Shown: positions 1-11,678 of the stretch, piece by piece
Position numbering within the stretch: the first letter of the stretch is position 1
Layout of the letters: each line of letters opens with the position of its first letter
Source: Mucor racemosus
Taxonomy: Eukaryota > Mucoromycota > Mucoromycetes > Mucorales > Mucoraceae
Length of the DNA stretch: 64,000 nt
Direction: 5' to 3'
NCBI GenBank assembly: GCA_027405735.1
Contig: JAPEHQ010000001.1
Location: forward strand, 3,410,001-3,474,000
Notes under the pieces: generated by a model
What the model saw: the letters and a program-made list of their open reading frames with translations, nothing else
Told to the model about the DNA's origin: nothing
Databases searched by the model: none
Made by a program: the position numbers and the translations under genes

Positions 1-2791
1 GCTGCATTTCCGGGCTCATCATCATGATAATCTTCATCTGCCGAGTCATCTGGTAATAAAGCAGGCAAAACAGGAGGAGGGAATTGGAATTGAATATTGG
101 CTGCAGAAGCAATATCACCTTCTTCATCATCGTCAAATCGAACATATTCACGTCGTCTTTTAGCAACTGTAGCACGATCAAGTGCAGGCAAAACAATTAA
201 TCTTAAAGCACGGATCTCTTCTTCTTCTTGATCGTAACATGCAGAACGCTTGATATCTTCTAATTCAAATGTTTCAGATGTGGTAGGAATATTACGACCA
301 TAACCAAGTTTCTTTTGATTTGGGTACGCTACACCTTGTAAATCAATAATTGGAGAGAATGGTAAAACATAGGGTAATTGTTGTGTTGGTTCGTCCACAA
401 ATGAACCATCGGCGTAATGGCGCAATGCTTGATAATCAGACATGAAATATTGTCCTCTTTCCCAGCTTCTTACTTGCTCGTAATCTTTATCTAACCCACC
501 AATACCAAATAATGTACAATGACCTTCTTCATCTGTAATAGCATACTTCATACCATCTTTTGAGAATTTACAATCTGTAAATGTTCTTCCTCCATGTTTG
601 GTGCAATTGATGACCTTTTTCTTTTGAACATCCCATAAAATAACATTGCCATCGTAACCAGCAGATAATATTGTACTGGAATCTAATGGATGGTTATCAA
701 GAGCATAAATTTCCCCTTCATGGCCCTTTAATACACAGGCAATCTCTCCACTGTAAGCATAATATACTCGAATTTCACCATAATTGGATGCAACAAAGCA
801 CCATCGATCGTCTGCACTCCAAGCAATCATGGAAACTTTAGGTGGGTCTATAAATGCATTATTAGAGGTTTCAGGTACATCAATGTCCATTTCAGTTGAT
901 TGCGTAGCATTGATATCATCATCGTCCAAAGAAGGCATGAGTGATCCAAATTCTTCTGTTGTATTAGATGTGGATGCTGTATCGTTTGATGTGTTTTGAT
1001 TCATAAATGTGGTTCTACTCATAACTGTGGATCCTGGTGCAGAAGGTTTGACAATGTTGGCATCAGCATTAACTGGTTCCTTTAAATTTACTAAATTACA
1101 TGATTAATTTCCAATAAAATTGATATATTAATATAAATCTTACATATTATAGAGCTCCATTGTTTTTGATGTTTATCAAATGTCCAAATGCGAGCTGTAC
1201 CATCTTGACACCCACTTAAAATACGTTGACCATCATGACTATAAGCTAAATCAGTAACACTACCCGTATGTCCTTCCAAAGTACCAATAGATACAACAGC
1301 TTGTGGTTGTAATTGGCTATTCTTATCAGGAAAAAGAGCATTGGCAAACTTCTTTCTTCCTTTAGGAGCAGGTCTATCTTGACTTGATAAATCAGCATAT
1401 CCACTTCCTTGGGATGTAACACCTTCATGTGCTGTTTGCACCTGTACAGTTGAAAATACATAAACAAAACCATCATCACCAGCGACAGTGAATTTTGTGC
1501 CTGTATAATTGAATGATGAACATCGTAATCTATCTTTTGCTCTGAATCGACAACTAAATGTAACTGGTGAATCAATATCAAAGAATTGAAGAGTATCACG
1601 ATCCCATCTCCATAGTCTAACAAATCCATCTTCATTTGTTGCCATTAAATAACGAGTTTCAGCTCTTGGTGAAGGTGAGAATTTGACAGTTGTAAATGGT
1701 TTAATGGTGGATGCATTAGGTCGTAAACACATTATGGGTTTATATTCATCCATTGTCCAAACACGAACACATCCGTCAGTTGAAGCAGTTGCAATTAAAG
1801 TATTTTCTTGGTTGATTGCAATATCTGTAATTACATTTTGATGTCCTCGGATTGTATGAATAAGATGTCCTGTTCTAACACACCATACTTTTACAAGAAA
1901 ATCATCACTTCCTGTAAATAATCTACGATTTGTCTTGTCAAATACTACAGAATAAACTGGATTACGATGGCCTGATATAGTTACACGCTAAAATAAAATG
2001 CATAAATTTTCTGCAAATCTTAAATTACATAGTGCTTCAATTTACTTCTCTATAAAAAGTCGACAAAGATGTAGGCATTTCATTCTTTTTCATTACTCTA
2101 GCACCCATTTCTCTTGCAATCAGCATACGATCTAATAATAATATTCGATATAAACAAAACATGTGCGCGTTCAATTTCAAAACTTACGAATAGATAATTT
2201 GTCTAAATGTGATGGAGACATTGTCAGGTAATTGCAACGTTCCACTTCTTCTGGAGGTACAAATGCTGATAACATTGTTAAAAGTGATTTGTCTCCATGT
2301 CGTAAAGCACTGACTCGAAGTATTGTTGGATCTCCTGATTCTTTAAAATGGCTTAAAAACCGACCAAGTAATTCCAATAAATAGTTGTTGCTGACATTAG
2401 GATATTCTCTAGACTATATATAAAAAAATTAACTAATTGATTTTCTAGCTGTCAAGTTATAATCTTTCTTACGAGACGATCCATTGTCATTGGAACTTGT
2501 TTGCCTTCATATGTAATTGTATGTGGTAAAAGCTCACGATTTTGTTTTAATTCGTTTTCAAGCACACGTGCTGCATCCTTGCAAGGGCCTGCTGCTAAAA
2601 ACTTTGCTATCAAGTAATACAACTAAAAGAAAAAGTTTATTAATTCAATTCAAAATGTTCAGATTGTATGTACTAAATACCTCTAAAGTAAAACAATAAT
2701 AAAAAACAATAGAAACATTATACGTGTTTGGTTAGTTGACTTGATTTCGTCTTGGAATCAATCATATTTTATATTGTTTACCTTGCTCCAT
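1..2791 (-). CDS. PHIP/BRWD-like WD40-repeat protein, 5' part (gene runs off the left edge)
   Basis: Seven exons read on the minus strand: 2782-2791, a putative 2-base exon 2681-2682, 2473-2622, 2188-2413, 2046-2131, 1144-1987, and 1-1090 (open at the edge). The N-terminus (ELYYLIAKFLAAGPC) matches the LisH-like start of PHIP/BRWD proteins. It is followed by WD40 blades with typical ends such as SGCQDGTARIWTF and TASTDGCVRVWTM, and by further blades in the last exon. In this family the propeller precedes bromodomains that read acetylated histones and a Cullin4-DDB1 substrate-receptor role; the bromodomains would lie left of the window. The last exon ends in an acidic stretch after YVRFDDDEEGD. 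Family assignment is firm; the start depends on the micro-exon. Confidence 0.85.
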
Positions 2792-4056
2792 TTTTATTAT
2801 ATAAATGAAACTATAGAATATTTGATTCAGATCTAAGGGTTTTCGAAAATTGGATACAAAGAGAAGATTGTAGACAACAAATATCCAATTTTTTTTTTAC
2901 AGATAAATACCACAAAAAGAAGCAAGCCATTCTACTTCAGAATAAGGGTGTTTATAGTAAGCCCAAAACGCTTTGCTAATATTTCTCATTTACTTCAATT
3001 AAACAAGTGATTAACTAATATAAAGCTCAATAATATTATTTGAAGATACTCTGCTATTGTGTTAATGTTATATCCAGGCATATTACCTTTTATTCATCGT
3101 TTTCATCAGCAAAACCTTTACCTAAAAATGTGGATTTTAACTGCAGTTTTGTATGTGAAACACTCATAAACAAGCGTAATTTACTACCTCAAACCCACCT
3201 TTTTGAGCAAAATAAAAATTATGGCATATATAACACATGTTTTTTTCTATTAAAGTTATTTTATATAGCGTTTAAACTATATTTTAAGCTATAAAACAAT
3301 TCTTGAAACATTGCTTATTTCTACTTAAAAATAAGCGGACCATAAAATTGGATGAAATCCAAATCCGTCCCAGATGCGAAATTTGGATCAAATTGACCTC
3401 CAAAAATTTTCAACGCCTTGTAATGGAATAAATTATAAAGATACTTGAAAGGCACTAATAAAACGATTTATGTAGAATTTTATGCTCTATCTAATGGTAG
3501 CATTTTCAAAAAATTATCTTTTATGTACTGCGATTTTTTATGAAAAAACCTCAAAAACTACTTTCCCCAGAAACTCAAATTTTTGCATAATCAAACCTAA
3601 ATCAAATGCATTGATGTAAACAATAGAACTTTTCTGATCATTTTGATCTAATATACATCATATAAAAAATGGCATTTTGGCTGTCAAAATCGCGATAATC
3701 TGATTCTTTTGATCGAGTCCCTATAGTTGTAGGCAAAAATTTGACCAAAATCATCAATTTTTCATGATCCACAAAATATCCTTCAAATTGTCCAAAACTT
3801 ACATATATTGTTCTTTTTGAATGTTGAAGACGATTTTGCGTGGTTTCAAGCGTTACCAATGCAATTTCCGACTAGCGTCACCTCAAAAGCGTCACCGATA
3901 AACATCTCAAGCACACAAAAAACTATAAATCGCACTTCACACTGTTTTTTCCCACGGATACAGTGTGGTAAAATGATATAAAATTTCGTTTCCCCTTTTA
4001 TCGAGTTGTCCAATTCCTTTTTTTCTCATAATTACTTGTACTTTTAAAACTAAAAA
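2792..4056. other. Divergent intergenic region between the PHIP/BRWD-like and MCC alpha genes
   Basis: About 1.26 kb separates two genes transcribed away from each other, so both promoters must lie here. The left side has an A/T run reading TATATAATAAAA just upstream of the minus-strand start. The right side has a pyrimidine-rich stretch before the ATG at 4057. The middle (about 3300-3870) is AT-rich with only short, unrecognised open frames. No RNA gene was recognised. Confidence 0.5.
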
Positions 4057-6700
4057 ATGCTTCAAATCCATACAAGATTGTCATCATTGGCGGTCTTTAC
4101 ATCAAAGGCTGTGTTGAGAGCTCGTCGTTGTTCTGGTTACAAGGACTCCGCCGCCATCAGAAGTATTCATATTTCTAACGTTATGAGAGGTACATGAGAA
4201 ATATTCATAGAAAAGTTAGTAGGATACTCATATATAATTAGATCGAAATCCATTATTCGAAAAGATCTTGATTGCCAATAGGTAGGTTAAAATTGTGTGA
4301 AATGAGAAATTAGATCAAGGAAAAAGCTGTATGCTGATTCCCCACATTTAGAGGTGAAATCGCAATTCGCGTCATGAGAACTGCCAAAGAATTGGGCATC
4401 AAGACTGTTGCTGTTTATAGTGAACCTGATGCCAATGCTCAACATGTTAAAATGGTAAGAAAAAAAGAATGCAATACAAATTGCAATCGAAATGCCATGT
4501 ATATTTAACCCTAATGGATAGGCTGATGAAGCTTATTTGATTGGCCCCGCCGCCTCTGCTGAGAGTTATCTTTGTATTGACAAGATTATGAATGTTGCTA
4601 AAATGACTGGATCTCAAGCCATTCATCCAGGTTATGGTTTCTTGTCTGAAAACGCAGACTTTTCAGATATTGTTAAGGCATCTAATATTGCATTTATTGG
4701 TCCCTCTGGTGATGCTATGCGTTCCATGGGTTCTAAAAGGTAAATTTTGTTATCCCACGATCATTTATAAATTTTTTCTCACACTTCTTCCGACCCTAAA
4801 AAAAAAAAAAAAAAAAAAATATGTACATAATAGTGAATCTAAATTCATTATGCAAAAGGCTGGTGTTCCTGTAGTTCCTGGTTATCATGGTGAAAATCAA
4901 GATGTTGGTTTCTTGAAGGATCAAGCCGAAAAGATTGGTTATCCAGTCTTGATTAAGGCTATTAAAGGTGGTGGAGGTAAGGGCATGCGTATTGTTCAAT
5001 CCCCATCTGAGTTTGAAGAAATGTTGGAATCTTCAAAGCGTGAATCCATCAAATCTTTTGGTGATGATAAGGTGTTGGTTGAAAAGTATTTAGAACGTCC
5101 TCGTCATGTTGAGGTTCAGGTATTTGCTGATAAACATGATAATGTGGTTCATTTGTTTGAGCGTGATTGTTCTGTTCAAAGACGCCATCAAAAGGTAATT
5201 GAAGAAGCGCCTGCCCCTGGTTTAACTGAAGAGCTTCGTGCTGAATTAGGTGCTAAAGCTGTCGCCGCTGCTCGTGCTGTAAACTATGAAAATGCTGGTA
5301 CAGTTGAGTTTATTATGGATAATGTAGATAAACAATTCTATTTCATGGAGATGAATACTCGTTTGCAAGTTGAACATCCTGTTACTGAAATGGTTACTAA
5401 AACTGATTTGGTTCGTTGGCAGTTGGAAGTTGCTGCAGGCAATCCCCTTTTAATGAGACAAGATGAGCTCAAATTGCATGGACATGCCTTTGAAGCTCGT
5501 GTTTATGCTGAAAATCCTTCAAAGTAAGTTATTTCTATCCATAATCATCAATGCAATAATCTAAAATGTTGTTGATTTCTCTAGTCATTTCCTTCCTGAT
5601 ACTGGACCACTTTTCAGTGTTCGTACTCCTTTACCTAGCGAAAATGTTCGTCTTGAGACAGGCTTTATTCAAGGAGATCAAATCAGTGTTCATTATGATC
5701 CTATGATTTCCAAATTGATTGTTCATGGTGAAAATCGTAATGATGCTCTTCGTCGTTTCCGTCGAGCACTTGAACAATATCAAGTTGTTGGTTTGAATAC
5801 CAACATTAGTTTTATCAAGAAAGTCGCTGAACATCCTGAATTCATCAAGGGTGAAGTTGAAACTGGCTTTATTCAACAATATGAAAAGGATCTCTTTAAA
5901 GATGCAGGAGCTCCTGATCCAACTACATTAGCTTTGGCTGCTAGTGCACTCAGATTAAAGGAAATCGATAACATCAAGAAGAGCTCTCATGGTAAGTGCA
6001 CAATCTAATACCACTATTTATATAATCCTTATCAATCTTTTTATTGTAGATCCTTATAGTCCTTGGAGTACTCACACTGAGAGTTTCCGTATTAATAATA
6101 TCAATCACAGGGAATTTTCAGTTACTTCCAATGACCATCCTTACAAGGTGATTGTATCCACCAACAACGCACAATCACATTTGGTTGATATGGAAGTTAT
6201 TGACGCATCTACAGATGAATCAATCAAGACATTTACTGCTGTTGATAGTCATCTTGACCAGGACGGTTTAATGGTTTCTTCTATCGATAGCAAGACACTC
6301 AAGAGCAATGTTGTGTTACATGGTCAAGATGTTGTTGTTTTTGATGAGGTATAAAATACAAGATATTGTTTGTTTGTTTGTTTATATTGACACGCTCTTT
6401 TTTTTTTTATTCTAGTTTGGTCGTACTACATTCAAGTTGCCAACACCAAATTATATCTTGGGTAGTGGCGAGAACGTAGGTGCTGGATCTGTAAAGACTC
6501 CTATGCCTTGTAAGATCTCACAAGTGTTTGTCAAACCTGGCCAAGTTATCAAACAGGGGGATACATTGATTGTTTTAGAAGCCATGAAGATGGAACATGT
6601 TATTAAGGCTCCAGTTGCTGGTACAATTGACCAAGTATTATATACAGTGGGTGATTTAGTAGCTGAAAACAAGAATTTAGTAACATTTGCTGATGAATAA
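4057..6700 (+). CDS. MCCC1: 3-methylcrotonyl-CoA carboxylase alpha (biotin-containing) subunit, mitochondrial
   Basis: Seven exons (4057-4189, 4354-4454, 4522-4739, 4834-5523, 5585-5991, 6050-6348, 6416-6700) encode 710 residues, close to the roughly 725 of animal MCCC1. The N-terminus is Arg/Ser-rich without acids, like a mitochondrial presequence. Then come the biotin-carboxylase N domain ([21 protein letters not shown]), the ATP-grasp glycine loop [12 protein letters not shown], the active-site strand [14 protein letters not shown], the C-terminal biotin-carboxylase domain, a linker, and a biotinyl domain with EAMKMEH (Lys about 674). The enzyme carboxylates 3-methylcrotonyl-CoA in leucine breakdown, with a beta subunit not present here. 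Acetyl- or propionyl-CoA carboxylase alpha subunits are the main alternatives; length and layout favour MCC. Intron 3 contains an A run of about 20 bases. Confidence 0.9.
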
Positions 6701-6964
6701 AATACACACACACACTTATAGAAGTCTTTTTCTTTCTCACAAAAAAACTACATTTAGTTAGCTTTCAAAATTGCTGTTTGTTTTTGTTGTTTAATAACCC
6801 CCTTTTTTTTAATATTGCTTAGCCAAGGAGTAAAAAAAATTACCTGTTTATGCATGATGTTATATACTATTACTATCCGGAGGGACGGATCAATGTTGCA
6901 GTATAAATATTATAGTTATTTTCATTATCTTTATGTCTAGTTGTTTTTTCATCTTTATCTTACA

Positions 6965-8345
6965 ATGTTATCTTCAAACTCTATCCAAGAAAGTAGTTTT
7001 ATTTCTACAAAATCAAAGCAAATTCAAACTATTTTACCTTATGGTAAACATGATCTCAATCAAATGGAAACGGCTCAAAAGGCTCAAGAAGATGTAAGTA
7101 AAATTGTAATACATGTAGCAAATCAGAATCTAATATCTATAAAAGATCTTGTTGGAGCCATTCCACTATCTTGTCTCAAATCCCGGTAAAGATGTGCGTG
7201 CCAAAATGATTGAAGCTTTTGATGCTTGGTTGCAGGTCCCTAAGGATGATTTAATTGTGATCACTCGAGTCATTGAGATGCTTCATAGTGCTAGTTTACT
7301 GTAAGCTGATTTTATATTGTTTAATGACGAATAATTATTAATATATAACAGTATTGATGATGTTGAAGATGAGTCTGTTTTGCGTCGTGGTGTTCCTGCT
7401 GCACATCATATTTACGGAACCCCTCAAACAATTAACTGTGCCAATTATGTTTATTTTCTTGCATTAAATGAAATTGCTAAACTCAACAAACCCAGTATGA
7501 TTACTATTTACACTGGTTTGTAATATTATTCAGCTGAAATGTGCAATATTCTAACTTTTTTATTATAGAGGAATTAATTAATTTGCACAGAGGTCAAGGT
7601 ATGTAATGAAAAAGTTATACAATTCCGAGAACAATTGTATTTAGCTTTTTTTTTATAGGCATGGAACTCTTTTGGCGTGACACATTAACGTGTCCTACAG
7701 AACAAGAATTTCTTGACATGGTAAATGACAGTAAGTATATTTAATATGTCCTTATGAGAATTACATGCTTGATATTAATATGTCACCTCCAAGAAACTGG
7801 CGGTTTGTTGAGATTAGCTGTTAAACTCATGCAAGAAGCAAGCCAATCTACAATGTAAGTACCATATTGATACACACAAATTACATCAATATTAATAAAT
7901 ATATAGTGATTATACAAGTCTTGTCAACAAAATTGGTATTCATTTCCAAGTGAGAGATGATTACATGAATTTGCAATCAAAAAAGGTCAGTTTAAATGTT
8001 ACTTGGTTTAACAAAAATCTCATTTTGCCCAATATATAGTATGCTGATAATAAGGGTTTCTGTGAAGATTTGACTGAAGGAAAATTCTCTTTCCCAATCA
8101 TTCATTCTATTCGTGCTGACCCTACTAATCGCCAATTGACAAACATCTTAAAACAACGAAGCAATTCAGTTGAACTTAAACAATTTGCATTGCAATTACT
8201 AGAAAAGACGAATACATTTGCTTATTGTCGTCAGTTCTTGACAGTTTTGGAAAAGGAAGCAAGAGAAGAGATCAAATTATTGGGCGGTAATCGTATGTTG
8301 GAAAAGATTATGGATGCATTGAGCATCAAAGAGGAAGTAGCTTAA
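6965..8345 (+). CDS. Geranylgeranyl diphosphate synthase (trans-prenyltransferase)
   Basis: Eight exons (6965-7093, 7146-7300, 7352-7515, 7569-7598, 7659-7730, 7794-7854, 7907-7985, 8040-8345) give 331 residues. The first aspartate-rich motif is DDVED (about 97-101), followed by [13 protein letters not shown]. The second is DDYMN (from about 221) in [11 protein letters not shown], then [20 protein letters not shown], hallmarks of fungal GGPP synthases such as Mucor CarG. It condenses farnesyl diphosphate with isopentenyl diphosphate to give GGPP for carotenoids, protein prenylation and, in Mucorales, trisporoids. The ATG at 6965 is chosen; the frame extends upstream only through a TTG. It lies 264 bases after the carboxylase stop in the same direction. 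Mucorales carry paralogues, so no symbol is assigned. Confidence 0.92.
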
Positions 8346-8757
8346 CTCTGACCATGTTTGAAGCATTAAATAAAGTATACTTTATCATACCTTTCGTTAA
8401 ATTTATGCGAATTATAATGCACATTTATGTACTATTCTTTGTTTGGTTGCATTGATGTATGCCAAATAAGATTTATATGTGTATTGTAGGATGTACAGCC
8501 TATAAATTTATAATTGATTTAAGGAACAATATAAAGAAATTCGTACTACAGACTTTATTCTTAGTAAACAATTGACTTTTATTAGCAAATATCTAAAAAA
8601 AAAATTGTTATAATAAAGAATAGTATCTAAGGAGAATTTTCCATTAAAATACATTATAACAAATTCTGCTTTAGAAGTCCTCTAAAATACTTTAAGTATT
8701 AGGTGTACCTGTAAAAGCTGCCGCCCAATTTAATAAATTTGGCTTCATTGAAATATT

Positions 8758-8847
8758 CCTAAAAAGGAACATTGCGATGCTGCTATTCTTGTATCCATAG
8801 CAACGACTTCAATAAAAGCTGTCAAATTACATTGTATCCATGGTAAC
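8758..8847. promoter_or_regulatory. CArG-like box and two RFX X-box-like palindromes
   Basis: CCTAAAAAGG at 8758-8767 fits CC(A/T)6GG, the binding consensus of SRF/Mcm1-type MADS factors. GTATCCATAGCAAC (8791-8804) and GTATCCATGGTAAC (8834-8847) each contain one perfect RFX half-site (RGYAAC) and a second half-site with one mismatch to the X-box GTNRCC. They are 43 bases apart, about four helical turns. A CCAAT lies at 8725. The sites are visible in the sequence; a regulatory role, and which gene they serve, is inference. Confidence 0.4.
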
Positions 8848-8914
8848 GATCAAGAGAAATTAGAAATAAAACTGGACTTAAATAAAACTTTAACATGCAA
8901 TTTGGCTTGAGCAA

Positions 8915-9100
8915 ATGACATTTGTTTGTTCATATTGTGCATGTTATCAAACTAAAATCACATATAAAACGCAGATATCGAATAATACACACGTACAAGC
9001 TCGTGATCATTTGTATAAAAAACATCTCCTTTTTTTTGGAATATTTGATCCAAAGCTAAAAGTTCAAACACAAAATCTTTTTAATTCACAGAGAAAATAA
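8915..9100 (+). pseudogene. Short BED/C2H2-like zinc-finger fragment (61 residues)
   Basis: This open frame carries CSYC near its N-terminus and HVQARDHLYKKH about 24 residues later. That gives a C-x2-C then H-x4-H pattern like a single BED finger, the DNA-binding domain often found at the start of hAT transposases. No following transposase domain is seen before the Sel1 gene. It may be a relic, or the first exon of an uncalled transcript driven by the site cluster just upstream. Chance is not excluded. Confidence 0.3.
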
Positions 9101-9606
9101 CAAAGTTTTATCACAATGATTTCTTGGAAGGTTCCCCTTAAATTCAGGCAATTTACACTAATGCCTTTAATAGGTGAGGTTTCTTGAATCAGCAACCGAC
9201 ATGGATGAGACGATCACTGAGTTTGTATTGCCAAGAGAAAAAAGAATGATTTTGTGTATCATGATCAATAAAAGGAAATGCAGATAGAATCTCGAAATTT
9301 GAGACTTCCTTAGATAGTGATTTATTAAAGAGATGAAAAGGAAGAAAAAAGGGGATTATTCTAACGATTTATATATGAATCCAAGGGATCTTTTTAAAGT
9401 TTTAAGTTTTATTTTTTAATAATCACTTTATCAGTATATAGTATGAAGAGGAGGTACAAGACAAATAATGTTATAATTAAATGTGTATATAAATAGTAAA
9501 AATATAGAGTGACGGTCTCAATACAAAGCGTCGCCCCACCCAGTTTCTTCTTCCTGTTCCTCTTCTTCCAGTTCTACTCACCTTTTCTTTTCTTTCAGTA
9601 TATACA

Positions 9607-11678
9607 ATGCCTTCTTCAGTACCATTTTTAAGCCTATTTTCAAGGTCAAAATCTGTATTTTCAAAACTAAATGGGCATAAACAAAAGACATCTTCAAAAC
9701 AACGATCGCAACTGTATTTCAATACTTCAGTCTCAAGTTTACCAAACTCATCTGCTACATCTTCAAATGCCACTATTGACTCAATATTAGACAACTCATC
9801 ATCTGCTTGGCTATTTAAAAAAGGAAATTGTTATTTGTTTGGTAGAAATGAATATCAGAAATCAGAGAAATTAGCCGTAGCTTATTTTGAAAAAGCAATG
9901 GCATTAGGCAACCCTAAAGCAGAAGGGGTATTAGGTTTTTGTTACGAATTTGGAATGGGTGTAGAAACAGACTTTGTACAGTCGGAACACCATTATATTC
10001 AAGCAGCAAAAAAGAATGATGGCCTCAGTATTGCTCGTTTGGCGTTCCTGAGGAAATATGGACGTCCAAATGTTAAGATTGATCGCTCAGAAGCAGAAGA
10101 ATGGACTGAGCGTATTAGAAATAAACCTAATGCAATTCAATGGATTGTGGAAGCAGCATCGATTAGTAATGACTCTGCCGCTCAATATGCATTAGGTGTT
10201 TGTTATCATGATGGTATATCTGTACCTAAAGATGAACATGCCGCTTTTCGTTGGTATAAAGCAAGTGCAGACCAGGGTAATGCTCGCGGTCAAGGCATTT
10301 TGGGCTATTGTTATGGTGAAGGATTCGGCGTAGACAAAGATGAAAATATTGCAATGGATTATTATCGTTTAGCTGCTGCTCAAGGTGAAACTGTAGCCAT
10401 TTATAATATTGGCTATTGTTACGAAGACGGCATCGGAGTAGAGAAAGACCCAGCAGAAGCCGTTAGATATTACAAAATGGCAGCTGAACAAGGCAATGCA
10501 TTTGGACAAAACTCATTAGGATACTGTTATGAAGATGGTATTGGCGTAGATGAAGATTTCAATGAAGCTGCTAGATTGTATCAACTCTCTGCTGAACAAG
10601 GCTATCCATGGGCCCAATGTAATTTGGGTTATTGCTATCAAAATGGTATTGGTGTCTCCAAAGATGCATCTCTCAGCGCTTACTGGTACAAGAAAGCTGC
10701 CCTTCAAGGCCATGCTCGTGCTCAACATAATCTTGGTTTTTGCTATCAGAATGGTATTGGTGTAGATCGGGATGAAAGCAAGGCTATTGTGTGGTATAAA
10801 CGTTCATCAGAAAGAGGCAACATCTTTGCTTATCATTCTTTGGGTTACTGTTATCAAAATGGCATTGGAGTGCCTGTTAATGAACAAGAAAGCTTCTTTT
10901 GGTATTTTCTCAGCGCTCAAGAGAATCATCCTCCCGCCCAATTGTCATTAGGTTATTGTTACAGAAACGGTATCGGTGTTCCCAAAAACGAAGAGGAAGC
11001 TTGTAAATGGTTTCGTAAATCAAGTGAAAATGGAAATGCCCTTGCTCAAAATTCATTGGGTTTCTGCTATGAAGAAGGAATTGGTGTCAAGAAAAATCCT
11101 CAAAAGGCTGCCTTTTATTATATGAAGTCTGCAAAGCAAAACAATCCTTGGGCCCAATGTAACCTCGGATTTTGTTACGCAAATGGTATTGGAGTTACTC
11201 AAAGCAACGAGCATGCTGTTTACTGGTATCGCAAGGCAAGTACTCAAAATCATGCACGTGCACAGGACAAGCTTGGCATGCATTTACAGAGTGGATTAGG
11301 TATAGACAAAGACCTCGAGGCTGCTTTCCATCTCTTTGAAAAAGCTGCGGAAAATGATAATATTTCAGGACAATATCATTTAGCAAATTGTTATGAACGA
11401 GGCTTGGGCTGTGAAATTGATTTGCAGAAATCAATGAGATATTTCGAACGAGCTGCTTTAGGTAAGTTCCTACATGTTTATGCTGTTTTATATTATAAAA
11501 TTAACCTTTTTTTTTTTTTTGTTTAGCTGGTTGTCGAAATTCCCATGAAAGACTACGATTATTGATTGTGAGAGAATGTTTACTTTCTCCTGAAATCACT
11601 TCCACATTAGCAAGTGCAAATGAAGAAGATTTGATCTTTGGTGGACTCATTATAGGCCACAGTGCGCCGGCCGCTTAA
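9607..11678 (+). CDS. Sel1-like repeat (SLR) protein, about 13 repeats
   Basis: Two exons (9607-11461, 11527-11678) encode 668 residues. A Ser-rich head of about 60 residues is followed by some 13 repeats of about 36 residues with the core LGYCYxNGIGVxKDxxxA and WYKKAAxQGxAxAQ. This is the Sel1/TPR-like helical repeat used as a scaffold for protein complexes. The closest functional relatives known in fungi are the Chs4/Skt5 activators of chitin synthase and Hrd3-like ERAD proteins. Nothing here identifies either: there is no membrane segment, and no C-terminal CaaX motif (it ends APAA). The repeats are conserved enough to give a 108-base DNA periodicity. Confidence 0.88.

Larger units (their letters stand above)
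8346..9606. other. Intergenic region between the GGPP synthase and Sel1-repeat genes
   Basis: About 1.26 kb. It starts with an AT-rich GGPP synthase 3' flank (an AATAAA lies about 20 bases after the stop). It then holds a cluster of palindromic promoter-like sites at 8725-8847 and a short zinc-finger-like open frame at 8915-9100, both listed separately. The last 100 bases before 9607 are pyrimidine-rich, as expected upstream of a fungal gene. Confidence 0.5.

Noticed and set aside
6941..6964. Upstream TTG start for GGPP synthase
   Set aside because: Fungal nuclear genes start at ATG; the ATG at 6965 fits the family and the splice pattern.
10550..10765. Extra frames inside the Sel1-repeat gene on both strands
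   Set aside because: They repeat with the 108-base periodicity of the gene and are shadows of it.
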